Shown: one piece after another, positions 50,478 to 58,367 of the stretch
How the letters are laid out: every line of letters begins with the position of its first letter
How positions within the stretch are numbered: the stretch's first letter is position 1
Notes under the pieces: generated by a model
What the model was told of the DNA's origin: nothing
What the model saw: only the letters and a program-made list of their open reading frames with translations
The model's database searches: none
Translations under genes and position numbers: made by a program
Origin: Gammaproteobacteria bacterium
GTDB lineage: Bacteria; Pseudomonadota; Gammaproteobacteria; Eutrophobiales; Eutrophobiaceae
Assembly: GCA_022826885.1 (NCBI GenBank)
Contig: JAJDUB010000030.1
Span: 52,947 to 116,946 of the forward strand
Length of the DNA stretch: 64,000 nucleotides
Reading direction: 5' to 3'

Positions 50478-51500
50478 TCACAAATGACGTTTTAGCAGAT
50501 ATTCCGCAATTTGAATACTGTTCAGGGCTGCACCTTTCCTGATATTGTCTGAAACCACCCAGAAATTGATGCCCCTGGGATGGGACAGGTCCTCCCTGAT
50601 GCGGCCGACGAATACCGGGTCATGTCCGGAAGCCTCGGTCACGGCCGTCGGGTAGCCGCCGTCTTCACGCTCGTCTATGACCACGACGCCGGGGAAATCG
50701 TCCAACAGGGTCCTTACCTCGCCAACCGGGATCTTCTCTTTCGTTTCGATGTGCACGGCCTCGGAGTGGCCGTAGAACACCGGCACGCGTACACAGGTCG
50801 GATTCACCTGAATTGTTTCATCATCGAGGATCTTTTGTGTCTCCCAGACCATTTTCATCTCTTCCCGGGTATAACCGTTGTCCTGGAACGCATCGATCTG
50901 GGGCAGAACGTTGAACGCCATCTGCCTGGGATGTTCCGTCGGGATAACGGGTTTGCCGTTGAACAGGGCGACGGTCTGCTGCTCCAGTTCCTCTATCCCT
51001 TTTTTGCCTTTGCCGGACACCGCCTGGTAAGTGGCGACGTTGACCCGCTCAATGCCGGCGGCGTCGTATACGGGCTTCAACGCCATCACCATCTGGATAG
51101 TGGAACAGTTGGGGTTGGCAATAATGCCGCGTCCGGCATACTGTCCAATGGCTTCCGGATTGACCTCAGGCACTACCAGGGGAACGTCCGCGTCATAACG
51201 AAACCGGGACGTATTGTCGATGACGACCGTCCCGGCGGCGGCGGCCCGGGGCGCGTGGATGTTGGATACGGTAGCCCCCGGGGAAAACAGGCCGATGTCG
51301 ATGCCGGAAAAATCGAACGAATCCAGGTCTTCGACCACCAGTTCTTCATCCCTGAATTCAATGCGTTTCCCCGCCGAGCGGCTGCTGGCTACGACATGCA
51401 GCCCGGCAACCGGAAAATCCCGTTGTTCCAGGATCGACAACATGGCCTGCCCGACCTCACCGGTCGCGCCGACTACCGCAACATTGACTTTTTTATCCAT
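50478..51500 (-). CDS. asd: Aspartate-semialdehyde dehydrogenase
   Basis: NADPH-dependent reduction of aspartyl phosphate to the semialdehyde for lysine, threonine and methionine. 340 residues from the ATG at 51500; NADP loop GATGEVGQAM and catalytic Cys132 in NPNCSTIQ. The HSEAVH region completes the active site. It supplies hom (6.5 kb) and the DAP branch ending in dapD (53 kb). Confidence 0.97.
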   Translation of the reverse strand: MDKKVNVAVVGATGEVGQAMLSILEQRDFPVAGLHVVASSRSAGKRIEFRDEELVVEDLDSFDFSGIDIGLFSPGATVSNIHAPRAAAAGTVVIDNTSRFRYDADVPLVVPEVNPEAIGQYAGRGIIANPNCSTIQMVMALKPVYDAAGIERVNVATYQAVSGKGKKGIEELEQQTVALFNGKPVIPTEHPRQMAFNVLPQIDAFQDNGYTREEMKMVWETQKILDDETIQVNPTCVRVPVFYGHSEAVHIETKEKIPVGEVRTLLDDFPGVVVIDEREDGGYPTAVTEASGHDPVFVGRIREDLSHPRGINFWVVSDNIRKGAALNSIQIAEYLLKRHL

Positions 51501-51521
51501 TAACTTGCCCACTATAATTAT

Positions 51522-51545
51522 GGGGACAGATTTAAATCTGTCCCC
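51522..51545. repeat. Perfect 24-nt palindrome GGGGACAGATTT + reverse complement
   Basis: GGGGACAGATTT followed immediately by its exact reverse complement, in the 48-nt gap between leuB and asd. It is the best-preserved member of the family seen at 20094, 29446, 41979 and 46248, and may serve as the reference sequence. Confidence 0.8.
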
Positions 51546-51548
51546 GGC

Positions 51549-52637
51549 TCATGCCCGGCCCAAAAGAGCCTTGACGACTGCATCTCCCATCTGTGCCGTG
51601 GACACTTTATCAGTGCCCGGGGTATGGATGTCCGCCGTTCTCAGGCCCTGTTCCAGTACGGATTGCACCGCGTTCTCAACCCTGTCCGCCTGCTCCGGCA
51701 GGCCCAGGGACCAGCGCAGCATCATGGCCGCCGACAATATCATCGCCAGCGGATTGGCAAGGCCCTTGCCGGCAATGTCCGGCGCGGAACCATGTATCGG
51801 TTCATACAAGCCCTTGCCGTTCTCGTCCAGCGAGGCGGAAGGCAGCATGCCGATGGAACCGCTGAGCATGGAGGCAAGATCGGACAGGATGTCACCGAAC
51901 ATGTTGGTGGTGACGATCACGTCAAACTGCTTCGGCCTGCGCACCAGTTGCATGGCGGCGTTATCCACCAGCAAATGCTGCAGTTCGACTTCAGGATATC
52001 CGGCGGCTGTTTCCATCACCACCTCCCGCCAGAGCACGGTCGCTTCCAGCACATTCTCCTTGTCCACCGAACACAGCCGCTTGTCCCGTTGCATGGCGAC
52101 CCTGAAAGCCGTGTGGGCGATACGGCGGATCTCCGTCTCCGTATAACGCAGCGTGTTGATCCCCACGCGTTCGCCTGACTCTGCAGTACTGATACCCCTG
52201 GGCTCAGCGAAATAGATGCCCCCGGTCAGCTCGCGCACGATCATGATATCCAGCCCGCTGACCAGTTCCGGTTTGAGCGACGAGGCGGCCACCAGTTGCG
52301 GGTAGGTGAGCGCCGGCCTGAGGTTGGCGAACAGGGCAAGTTCCGAACGCAGGGGCAACAGCGCGCCGCGTTCGGGCCGCAGATCACGCGCCAGCCCATC
52401 CCATTTCGGACCGCCGACGGCGCCGAACAGGACGGCATCGCTCGCCCGCGCCATTTCCAGGGTCTGCCTGGGTAACGGCGTACCGCAATCATCATAGGCC
52501 GCGCCGCCCACCAGGGCATTCTCAAGGGAAATATCCAGACCATAATCGCGAACCAGGGTAGCGAGGACTTTCTGTGCCTCCGCCATGATCTCCGGGCCGA
52601 TTCCGTCTCCGGCAAGTATCAGGACGTTATGACTCAT
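51549..52637 (-). CDS. leuB: 3-Isopropylmalate dehydrogenase
   Basis: NAD-dependent oxidative decarboxylation in leucine synthesis. 362 residues with the family signature around [14 protein letters not shown] and the substrate loop RPALTYPQL. Normally leuC and leuD precede it; here dapD lies upstream in the opposite direction, so leuCD must be elsewhere. It heads the leuB-asd-fimV series. Confidence 0.96.
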   Translation of the reverse strand: MSHNVLILAGDGIGPEIMAEAQKVLATLVRDYGLDISLENALVGGAAYDDCGTPLPRQTLEMARASDAVLFGAVGGPKWDGLARDLRPERGALLPLRSELALFANLRPALTYPQLVAASSLKPELVSGLDIMIVRELTGGIYFAEPRGISTAESGERVGINTLRYTETEIRRIAHTAFRVAMQRDKRLCSVDKENVLEATVLWREVVMETAAGYPEVELQHLLVDNAAMQLVRRPKQFDVIVTTNMFGDILSDLASMLSGSIGMLPSASLDENGKGLYEPIHGSAPDIAGKGLANPLAMILSAAMMLRWSLGLPEQADRVENAVQSVLEQGLRTADIHTPGTDKVSTAQMGDAVVKALLGRA

Positions 52638-52661
52638 AACCGGGTTATTTTCCCATCACTG

Positions 52662-52691
52662 TTGCAGTAAATTTGCAAATTGTATCATAAT
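52662..52691 (+). promoter_or_regulatory. Probable sigma-70 promoter of dapD
   Basis: TTGCAG (52662-52667), 18-nt spacer, CATAAT (52686-52691), 56 nt upstream of the dapD ATG. Both boxes deviate from consensus by one or two bases, fitting a moderately expressed housekeeping gene. Confidence 0.5.
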
Positions 52692-52747
52692 GTTGAGTTA
52701 CTGATTTTAAGTACAAATTAAACATAAGGAACGGGAGTTGCCAGCCA

Positions 52748-53569
52748 ATGAGCAGTATTGCAGACATCATCAACGAGGCTTTTGAACAACGTAGCAACAT
52801 CAGCGCGCGCGGCGCCGATCAAACACTCAAGGATGCCGTTAACGAGGCAATCGCCGGCCTGGACAATGGCGAGTTGCGGGTGGCGGAGAAACGGGACGGC
52901 GAGTGGGTGGTCAACCAGTGGCTGAAGAAAGCCGTGCTCCTGTCTTTTGCATTGAACGACAACCGCGTGATGGAAGACGGATGCACCCGGTATTACGACA
53001 AGGTAGAGCCCAAGTTCGCGGGTTACGGCCAGGACGATTTCAGCGCGGGCGGCATGCGCGTGGTCCCGCCGGCCATGGCCCGTTACGGCAGCTACGTGGC
53101 CCCCAACGTTGTGCTCATGCCCAGCTACGTCAATATCGGCGCCTACGTGGACTCGGGCACCATGGTGGATACCTGGGCCACGGTGGGTTCCTGCGCCCAG
53201 GTCGGCAAAAACGTACACCTGTCCGGCGGCGTGGGCCTGGGAGGAGTCCTGGAGCCGTTGCAGGCCAACCCGACCATCATAGAGGATCACTGTTTTATCG
53301 GCGCACGCTCGGAAATCGTTGAAGGTGTCGTGGTCGGCGAAGGTTCCGTCATCTCCATGGGCGTCTATATCGGCCAGAGCACCCGGATCTACAACCGGGA
53401 CACCGGTGAGATCAGCTATGGCAAGGTGCCGCCGGGATCGGTAGTGGTGTCCGGCAACCTGCCCTCAAAGGACGGCAAATACAGCCTGTATTGCGCGGTC
53501 ATCGTCAAACAGGTCGATGAGAAAACCCGCGGCAAGGTCAGCCTGAACGATTTGTTGCGGGAGCTTTAA
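52748..53569 (+). CDS. dapD: Tetrahydrodipicolinate N-succinyltransferase
   Basis: Succinylates tetrahydrodipicolinate in the succinylase DAP/lysine pathway. 273 residues: helical N-terminal domain, then left-handed beta-helix hexapeptide repeats (about 105-220, e.g. [20 protein letters not shown]), and the C-terminal [18 protein letters not shown]. It marks the boundary of the accessory island: about 78 nt of its 3' end recur in diverged form at 55336-55413. The ORF itself is intact and of normal length. Confidence 0.97.
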   Translation: MSSIADIINEAFEQRSNISARGADQTLKDAVNEAIAGLDNGELRVAEKRDGEWVVNQWLKKAVLLSFALNDNRVMEDGCTRYYDKVEPKFAGYGQDDFSAGGMRVVPPAMARYGSYVAPNVVLMPSYVNIGAYVDSGTMVDTWATVGSCAQVGKNVHLSGGVGLGGVLEPLQANPTIIEDHCFIGARSEIVEGVVVGEGSVISMGVYIGQSTRIYNRDTGEISYGKVPPGSVVVSGNLPSKDGKYSLYCAVIVKQVDEKTRGKVSLNDLLREL

Positions 53570-53860
53570 TTTCTTACTCAAATCGCTATATATTGTGTAA
53601 TTTCCTGGTTTTCTAGGCATATAAGACTAAGTGTGGTATCATGTTAGTTAGTGGTTATCGTGTATTGGTAACCAAGAAAATACATGCGCCAGATGTTATC
53701 GCATCTCGGGGCAACATAAAGACGGACGACACCGCTCAGGAATATCAGATTTAATTGTTATTTTTGTTCTGAACAGTTCAATCAGAGCACTTCCCAAATA
53801 AGATTGCATAAGGTCGCATCTTCCTTTTAATAATTAACACCATTAATTGGAGAAATAACG
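53570..53860. promoter_or_regulatory. AT-rich left border of the accessory island with probable promoter
   Basis: 291 nt with no gene. Composition falls sharply toward AT directly after the dapD stop. A TGGTTA/TAACCA inverted pair lies near 53650-53675. TTGCAT (53804-53809) and TAATAA (53828-53833), 18 nt apart, make a plausible promoter for the next gene. No integrase gene or tRNA att site is seen. Confidence 0.35.
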
Positions 53861-54190
53861 ATGTCAACAACAGCTGAAATACTAACTATTAATTGGCCTG
53901 GTAATTCGGGCAAGCAGTATAAATACTGGATATATAAATTGTCTCGTAACTTTGCTAAAGAACCTGGCAACTATATATTCGCAATAGAAACAGAACCTGG
54001 TTTGTGGGTTCCCGTTTACATCGGACAAACTGAGGATCTATCGGAAAGGTTCGAAGACCATCACAAAGCTGCTTGCATAAGTAGGAACGGTGCAACACAC
54101 ATCCACGCTAATACAAATAACTCCAAACAAGCTCGTCTTGCAGAAGAGTCTGATTTGGTGGCTCGATGGAACCCCCCTTGCAATGGGTAG
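53861..54190 (+). CDS. Small GIY-YIG-type nuclease-like protein
   Basis: 109 residues. The GIY element reads GNYIF (37-41) and the YIG element VYIGQT (52-57), followed by Arg63 in the helix, a GATHIHA segment typical of this small family, and Glu95/Glu96 and Asn104 in EESDLVARWNPPCN, matching the expected catalytic Arg, Glu and Asn positions. Single-domain members occur in islands and some restrict or repair DNA, but the target here is unknown. TGGAGAAA precedes the ATG. AT-rich codon use sets it apart from dapD. Confidence 0.8.
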   Translation: MSTTAEILTINWPGNSGKQYKYWIYKLSRNFAKEPGNYIFAIETEPGLWVPVYIGQTEDLSERFEDHHKAACISRNGATHIHANTNNSKQARLAEESDLVARWNPPCNG

Positions 54191-54198
54191 AGTTGGGA

Positions 54199-54220
54199 GG
54201 GGACAATGCTTGTCCCCTTT
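54199..54220 (+). terminator. GGGGACA/TGTCCCC hairpin followed by T-rich tail
   Basis: GGGGACAATGCTTGTCCCC then TTTGTT, directly after the GIY-YIG gene. It works as a plausible intrinsic terminator and also resembles the dispersed GGGGACAG palindromes. It implies that the following DUF3800 gene may have its own promoter. Confidence 0.55.
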
Positions 54221-54236
54221 GTTCTAAGGTGAGTCT

Positions 54237-55019
54237 ATGGCCCGAATCGCATTCGCTGACGAGAGCGGCACATCCGTTGCTTCAAAGTGCTATTCGATAG
54301 GTGTTATTACTGTACCAGGGGAACGTTTGTCTGAATTCGATGACTGGATTAGAACTCTAAAGCAGCGACACGGCGTCAGTGATGAACTCAAATGGCACAA
54401 GATTCGCAAAGGTCACGGAGCGATAAACTGCACCCTCGATCTCCTGCATGGTATTGCAATATCCGACGATTTGACTTATGACGCGCTCGTTGTGCACAAG
54501 GAGTTGTATCGCAATTGGCAAGGCAATTCCCAGCAACAAGAATTGGCCTTTTATAAGACTTACACCCAATTATTACGATATGTCGCGAATCGTACCCAAG
54601 AGACAATCCGTGTGTTAATTGATAATCGCGTGGACACATACGGCAAACAGCATGAAGTTGTGGAGACTATTGGCAACCACATGCTGAACAAGCTTGAGTC
54701 ATCTGGTCGGCTAGATGCAGTAGAGAAAGTTGACTCGAAGAAAGTAGTTGGAATTCAAGCTGTAGATGTACTCACAGGTGCTATCACTGCTGCGCATCAG
54801 TGCCACTTAAATCCCAATTTTAAAATCCACCTGGGTAAACAGGTCGCCATACGAAGACTAGCTTCATTATTGGGTTGGGATGATCTATGTTACGACACCA
54901 TGCCTGATCCGAAACTGAATGTCTGGCATTTCCCTATCGAGTACAGGGCGATACCTCGCACTCGCAAATACAAACTCCGTAACAGTATACCGTACGTATC
55001 CGCGATGGACCTCAAATAG
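54237..55019 (+). CDS. DUF3800 domain protein (RNase H-like fold)
   Basis: 260 residues opening ARIAFADESGT; the DES triad (Asp8-Glu9-Ser10) is the hallmark of DUF3800 and resembles an RNase H-like metal site. Further acidic candidates lie in LIDNRVD and in VDSKKVVGIQAVDVLTGAI. DUF3800 proteins are frequent in islands and defence neighbourhoods; their activity is not established. The ATG at 54237 has AAGGTGA upstream. It is separated from the GIY-YIG gene by a hairpin and followed by a GGGGTCAGA fragment at 55041. Confidence 0.8.
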   Translation: MARIAFADESGTSVASKCYSIGVITVPGERLSEFDDWIRTLKQRHGVSDELKWHKIRKGHGAINCTLDLLHGIAISDDLTYDALVVHKELYRNWQGNSQQQELAFYKTYTQLLRYVANRTQETIRVLIDNRVDTYGKQHEVVETIGNHMLNKLESSGRLDAVEKVDSKKVVGIQAVDVLTGAITAAHQCHLNPNFKIHLGKQVAIRRLASLLGWDDLCYDTMPDPKLNVWHFPIEYRAIPRTRKYKLRNSIPYVSAMDLK

Positions 55020-55335
55020 ATAGCTAGTTCGGTGTACTACGGGGTCAGACCTTTCCAACTATCTGTTTTCATTACGCTTATAGTTATAATTTGCCGATTA
55101 TTTTCGCTTAAACACCCCTTTTTACCACCAATATCAGGGATCTAAGAACATTTTGCCTATTTGGCTGCATTACTTTCCTGATACGCTGGGCCTGTTTGCA
55201 TAAGACGCAATATTCCTTAAAACCATGTTTTGGTGTACAAAAAGCAGGGGTTGAGGCTGATTAAAGCGGTCTTCTTTGATAGATACTCCGTTATTTTTTG
55301 CAAGTTGCATCAGTCTAAACCGGTCTACCCCCTCA

Positions 55336-55413
55336 GGCGCCGGTCATGGTCAACTGGTTGATAGGAAAGCCCGCGGCAAGGTGGGCCTGAACGAGTTGTT
55401 GCGCGATTTGTAA
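55336..55413 (+). pseudogene. Diverged second copy of the dapD 3' end
   Basis: The last 19 codons translate VDRKARGKVGLNELLRDL-stop, against [22 protein letters not shown] in intact dapD (53491-53569). Upstream identity continues through GGTCATGGTCAA versus GGTCATCGTCAA with a one-base deletion. Divergence suggests it derives from a different allele rather than a fresh duplication. The two copies flank the GIY-YIG/DUF3800 segment in direct orientation about 1.84 kb apart, as expected if DNA recombined into the 3' end of dapD. Confidence 0.85.
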
Positions 55414-55594
55414 CCCTTTGATTATATGAATTATATCAGGCTCAACCGGATAGAATTTTATTTGATTCGCGAACTACTATAGACGATCGGAGGTCATCTA
55501 TCACTAAAATAAAAAATAATTACGTTTTAGTGTTGATTATTAATTTATTTTAGGCTAATATTGTCAAAAATGCTATTTTATTTTCAATATTGTC
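55414..55594 (+). promoter_or_regulatory. AT-rich gap with inverted repeat upstream of the ATPase gene
   Basis: Arms CACTAAAA (55502-55509) and TTTTAGTG (55525-55532), 15 nt apart, with a further TTTTAG at about 55547. The arrangement could be an operator controlling the ATPase/RloB-like pair. The gap is extremely AT-rich and many -10-like boxes are possible. The ATG at 55595 lacks a clear ribosome site. Confidence 0.35.
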
Positions 55595-56866
55595 ATGCTT
55601 ATCGAATTCAATGTTAAAAATTACCGCTCTCTCAAGGACGAGCAAATCCTGAGTTTAACCAAAGCAAAAGGGAGAGAAATGGTGGGTATCAATACATTTA
55701 GGCCTAATGTGTTTAACACCATCCAACTTCTTAAAACAACAGCACTATATGGTGCTAATGCAAGCGGCAAATCCAATTTGTTAAGCGCCGTGCGAACTAT
55801 GAAAAATATTGTCCTGGAATCTGCTAGCAAGTGGCAACGTGGTGATATCTTACCAGTTACACCATTCTTGCTAGATGTTACGTCGAAGACTCTGCCATCA
55901 GAATTTGAAATTATTTTTATCGCTGACAGCATTCGTTACCAGTATGGTTTCGCCGTTAGTTCGGAAAAAATACATGAGGAATGGTTGCTGGCGTTCCCTA
56001 AAGGAAGACCTCAACGCTGGTTTACACGACTCTGGAACAAGGAAACAAAAACTTATGAGTGGGAGATGGGTAGCTCGTTAAGTGGTAATAAACAAATTTG
56101 GCAGAATGCCACTCGAGATAACGCATTGTTTCTTTCTACCGCTGTACAATTAAACAGCGAGCAACTCCAACCAGTGTATGACTGGTTTAAAAATACCTTA
56201 CGTACCCTGACAATTGAGGGTTGTAATCCTGGATTTACCGCATCATTGTGCAAAAGCGATAGTGGACGTGAAAAAGTTCTGGATTTTCTTAAAGCAGCCG
56301 ATCTAGGTATTCATGAGCTGTCGGTCGAAACTGAAAAGATGTCGGAAAAACACCTTCCGGACAACCTGCCTGAAGAATTCAAGACTGAATTGCTGGAAGA
56401 CATGGAGGGTAGTTTAATTTATAACATTTCGACAGTTCATCAAACAAGACATGGTAAACCTGTTTCATTCGACTTCGATGAAGAATCAGATGGAACACAG
56501 AAATTCTTCGCCCTGACGGGCCCAATTATTGATACGCTAGAAAACGGTTATGTGCTTTTCATTGACGAACTTCATGGTAATTTCCACCCAAAAATGGTCC
56601 GGTTTCTCGTGGATTTATTCCATAGCAATAAAACGAATCCTAATAATGCTCAGTTGATCTTTACCTCTCATGAAACATCCATACTTAGCCAAGAAACTTT
56701 CAGGCGGGATCAAATCTGGTTCTGTGAGAAAGACAAAAAACAAGCTACCAGACTTTATCCCTTGACTGATTTCAGCCCGCGCAAAGGCAGGGAAAATATT
56801 GAAGCAGGCTATCTATCAGGTAGATATGGGGCATTGCCTTATACGAATATAGCCGAACTTCGCTAG
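55595..56866 (+). CDS. AAA ATPase, RloA-like (AAA15/AAA21 type)
   Basis: 423 residues of the ABC/SMC-like ATPase class found in OLD-type defence proteins. MLIEFNVKNYRSLKDEQILS is the usual N-terminal strand. Walker A is GANASGKS (53-60), an ABC-signature-like SDGTQKFFAL follows late, Walker B is VLFIDELHGNFHP, and the switch His is in FTSHET. It is followed 9 nt later by an RloB-like TOPRIM protein. This pair composition is the one reported for RloAB loci and, to my knowledge, for the lactococcal AbiL abortive-infection system. AT-rich, island-borne. Confidence 0.85.
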   Translation: MLIEFNVKNYRSLKDEQILSLTKAKGREMVGINTFRPNVFNTIQLLKTTALYGANASGKSNLLSAVRTMKNIVLESASKWQRGDILPVTPFLLDVTSKTLPSEFEIIFIADSIRYQYGFAVSSEKIHEEWLLAFPKGRPQRWFTRLWNKETKTYEWEMGSSLSGNKQIWQNATRDNALFLSTAVQLNSEQLQPVYDWFKNTLRTLTIEGCNPGFTASLCKSDSGREKVLDFLKAADLGIHELSVETEKMSEKHLPDNLPEEFKTELLEDMEGSLIYNISTVHQTRHGKPVSFDFDEESDGTQKFFALTGPIIDTLENGYVLFIDELHGNFHPKMVRFLVDLFHSNKTNPNNAQLIFTSHETSILSQETFRRDQIWFCEKDKKQATRLYPLTDFSPRKGRENIEAGYLSGRYGALPYTNIAELR

Positions 56867-56875
56867 GAGTATCAC

Positions 56876-57547
56876 ATGGGAACGGATAACCTTTTTCATA
56901 AGCGAAAAGCAAAAGGGAAAAGAGAACTAGAGCGCAAGAGAGCCAGTCGTGAACCCTACGATAAAGTACTGATTGTCACTGAAGGCGGCAAAACTGAACC
57001 GCGTTATTTTGTGGAACTGAAGAATTTCTATGAAATAAACAGTGCTAATATCAAGATAGATGGTAACAGTGGCTCAACCCCGGAAAGCGTTGTGAAATAT
57101 GGCCGGGAGTTATATCGACAGGAACGTGATACAGGCGACCCTTTCGACCGTGTATATTTCGTCTTTGACAAAGATACTCACAACACATACCAACAGGCTT
57201 TGAAAACAATCGAGAACCTCGCCCCTAAAAACACTTTTTTCGCGATAAACTCAGTTCCATGTTTCGAATATTGGTTATTGCTACACTTTATTTACACTAC
57301 CGAACCTTTCTCGGCTACAGGAAAGTTAAGCGCAGCTGATCATGTAATAAAAAGATTAAAGAACTACTGCCCAAACTACGATAAATCCGCTTCCGCTCTA
57401 TTTACCAAACTGTATGACAAACTCGAAACGGCTAAGGTCAATGCTGTAAATGCTCTTCAAGCGGCAGATCAAACTGGAACTGATAACCCATCAACCCGTG
57501 TCCATGAGCTCGTAGAGTATTTACAAAATATTAAAATAGTGAATTAG
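56876..57547 (+). CDS. RloB-like TOPRIM-fold protein, partner of the ATPase
   Basis: 223 residues matching the RloB family: Lys/Arg-rich N-terminus, then VLIVTEGGKTEPRYF supplying the TOPRIM Glu, and FVFDKDTHNTY supplying the DxD-like acidic pair, with SVPCFEYWLLLHF as a family-typical segment. TOPRIM domains in OLD/PARIS-like systems act as nucleases or effectors, so RloB is the likely effector and the ATPase the sensor. The stop is followed directly by a truncated higB. Confidence 0.85.
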   Translation: MGTDNLFHKRKAKGKRELERKRASREPYDKVLIVTEGGKTEPRYFVELKNFYEINSANIKIDGNSGSTPESVVKYGRELYRQERDTGDPFDRVYFVFDKDTHNTYQQALKTIENLAPKNTFFAINSVPCFEYWLLLHFIYTTEPFSATGKLSAADHVIKRLKNYCPNYDKSASALFTKLYDKLETAKVNAVNALQAADQTGTDNPSTRVHELVEYLQNIKIVN

Positions 57548-57550
57548 CCT

Positions 57551-57634
57551 GCCAGATCAAATGCTCAGTACCGGATTTGTTTTATCTGCCGGCAAGGCAA
57601 TGCAGACCAAGTTGAAATCGTTGATTATCATTAG
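57551..57634 (+). pseudogene. HigB toxin C-terminal fragment
   Basis: In frame after the RloB stop, QYRICFICRQGNADQVEIVDYH ends at TAG (57634). It matches the C-terminal strand of RelE/HigB-type toxins (compare WRITF...VDYEDYH). About two thirds of the toxin gene is missing upstream, where the RloB gene begins its own sequence, so this cannot make active toxin. Confidence 0.7.
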
Positions 57635-57643
57635 GTGAAATAG

Positions 57644-57772
57644 ATGGCTAAACTAAAAAATTTCCATCCCCGCGATATTTTTCTCCATAAATTTCTGGAG
57701 CCGTGCGTATCGGCGAGTCTTTCACGAATTTCAATGGTTGGTAAGTCATTACCTGCTGTCGGCATGCCTTGA
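57644..57772 (+). pseudogene. HigA antitoxin N-terminal fragment
   Basis: Starts ATG at 57644, 9 nt after the higB fragment stop, as in intact higBA operons. MAKLKNFHPRDIFLHKFLEP resembles the HigA/VapI N-terminus (HPGEILLEEFLEPLGIS). Similarity ends after about 25 residues, before the helix-turn-helix, and the frame stops at 57772. The composition changes from AT-rich to GC-rich near here, marking an island junction. Confidence 0.65.
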
Positions 57773-57895
57773 TAAGACCATTCGAGTAGGGTATAGTCGC
57801 CGCCGTGATTGTGGTGTCACTCGTCAGTTCGAAATGAAGTCTTCCACACCCGAGTGCGAACCACCCGAACTTCACATGACCTCGGGGAGGGTCGC

Positions 57896-58108
57896 ATGAA
57901 CAAACAGACATCAAAGAGGTGCTCGCCGTCAAGACGTGAGCGGGAACACATGGAACTGCTCGAGCGCGCATTTGCCCGTCCCGGCGTTCGCGAGGTGATG
58001 AACGTCTACGACAACTGGCGGGAGAAAGATCGAGGTTTGAACAGCTATAGAGCGGCGACGAAAAATCCCGAGCGAATTACCACAACAAATTCATCGAACT
58101 CCCCATAA
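57896..58108 (+). CDS. Small conserved-looking Arg-rich protein of unknown function
   Basis: 70 residues with a strong GGGGAGGG ribosome site before the ATG at 57896. A basic N-terminus (SRREREHMELLERAF) leads to ARPGVREVMNVYDNWREKDRG, predicted helical. No family is recognised. It precedes a truncated serine-dehydrogenase-proteinase-like frame and a GmrSD-like gene, and may be an accessory partner of one of them. GC-rich, unlike the RloAB part of the island. Confidence 0.55.
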   Translation: MNKQTSKRCSPSRREREHMELLERAFARPGVREVMNVYDNWREKDRGLNSYRAATKNPERITTTNSSNSP

Positions 58109-58133
58109 CCGGTGCGGGCCTGGAGATACCGCG

Positions 58134-58367
58134 TTGCCGATTTGGAGTGAGATTCTAGCAGAATTATCCAAACCGCGGGATGAGGGCCCTGACCCCGACT
58201 TTGATCGGGTTCGACGAAAATACCTGGCGGAACTCTACCGGTATACAGGAACCGCTGTCATGATCCAGGCTAGCGTTTCCCTCTTCAAAATTTCCGAGTG
58301 GAACGCCCTCAGTTTCAAACTGCGCACGATGCCAAGTCTCGGCACTGGACTAGGGCTGGCGCCATGA
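58134..58367 (+). pseudogene. Truncated serine dehydrogenase proteinase-like gene (SDH_sah family)
   Basis: Starts TTG at 58134 with GGAGA upstream. About 47 residues (IWSEILAEL, then VRRKYLAELYRYTG and AV-I) match the N-terminus of SppA/ClpP-like serine dehydrogenase proteinases; then similarity is lost and the frame ends after 77 codons, where a ~280-residue protein is expected. The TGA at 58365 overlaps the ATG of the GmrSD-like gene (ATGA). Either a relic or a short leader now coupled to the next gene. Confidence 0.6.

Noticed and set aside
55595..57547. PARIS (AriA/AriB) or retron effector
   Set aside because: The partner resembles RloB rather than DUF4435, and no reverse transcriptase or msr/msd is nearby; kept as RloA/RloB-like only.
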